From Planctomycetota bacterium (GTDB lineage: Bacteria > Planctomycetota > UBA1135): DNA of 13,815 bases. Position 1 is the first letter of the stretch. The number at the start of each line of letters is the position of its first letter. Positions 13,771 to 13,815 of the stretch are shown here, one piece after another. The position numbers and the translations under genes were made by a program. The notes beneath the pieces were generated by a model that was not told the DNA's origin, did not search any database, and saw nothing but the letters and a program-made list of their open reading frames with translations. The stretch covers positions 1 to 13,815 of the forward strand of contig DNPI01000239.1 of NCBI GenBank assembly GCA_003501525.1, given 5' to 3'.

Positions 13771-13815
13771 GAATTGTATCAGTAATCATCTTGGCAAAAT
13801 GATCTGCTTTCTTTC
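13771..13815. other. Window end, no recognisable gene
   Basis: This A/T-rich tail should encode the next blade of the PQQ-type dehydrogenase but does not in any plus-strand frame. I see no terminator, repeat or insertion-sequence end in it. Confidence 0.4.

Overview
The window looks like accessory chromosome of a moderate-GC marine-type planctomycete (Planctomycetota). This is inferred from style, not from a marker gene. The pointers are a large Ser/Thr kinase fused through one membrane helix to a long TPR region, several secreted proteins sharing a C-terminal beta-sandwich-like module, a secreted protein with a Tyr-x-Gly-Pro-Gly-Asp-Thr / Gly-Pro-rich leader, weak or absent Shine-Dalgarno sites, and frequent TTG/GTG starts. 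No rRNA, tRNA, CRISPR array, insertion sequence or phage gene is visible. Genes are packed tightly and no stretch over 130 bases lacks one.

Layout: (1) 1-1461, 3' part of a secreted propeller-like protein whose start lies before the window. (2) 1455-2114 (minus), a class I SAM methyltransferase. (3) 2138-3650, a base-excision-repair pair: a SMUG1-type uracil-DNA glycosylase followed one base later by an exonuclease III-type AP endonuclease. (4) 3701-4651, a secreted protein closed by a strong intrinsic terminator. (5) 4779-5342, a putative lipoprotein/outer-membrane beta-barrel. (6) 5407-6423, a secreted phosphodiesterase/alkaline-phosphatase-superfamily enzyme. (7) 9370-6420 (minus), a two-gene operon: kinase-TPR protein, then a small ArsC/Spx-family protein, joined by an ATGA overlap. 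(8) 9435-13770, a same-strand run of export-type genes: a kelch protein, a thioredoxin-like protein, a gluzincin-like protein and the 5' part of a PQQ-type sugar dehydrogenase; the last three overlap by 1 and 4 bases.

The main discovery is in region 8. The thioredoxin-like gene does not begin where an ordinary ORF caller would place it. A signal peptide begins in the same frame at 11115 and runs to an in-frame TGA at 11196-11198; the frame then stays open to 12095. The TGA is followed at once by a Cys codon (Sec-Cys pair) and by a long foldable hairpin (11200-11243) with a GGUUC apical loop 21 nt downstream, which fits the form of a bacterial SECIS element. TGA is an ordinary stop elsewhere in the window, including at the end of this same gene. 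I therefore read 11115-12095 as a candidate exported selenoprotein of 326 residues, with Sec a few residues from the predicted mature N-terminus.

The last gene loses family resemblance right after its active-site His motif, in the final ~60 bases of the window. This is either a true disruption or a sequence-end artefact.
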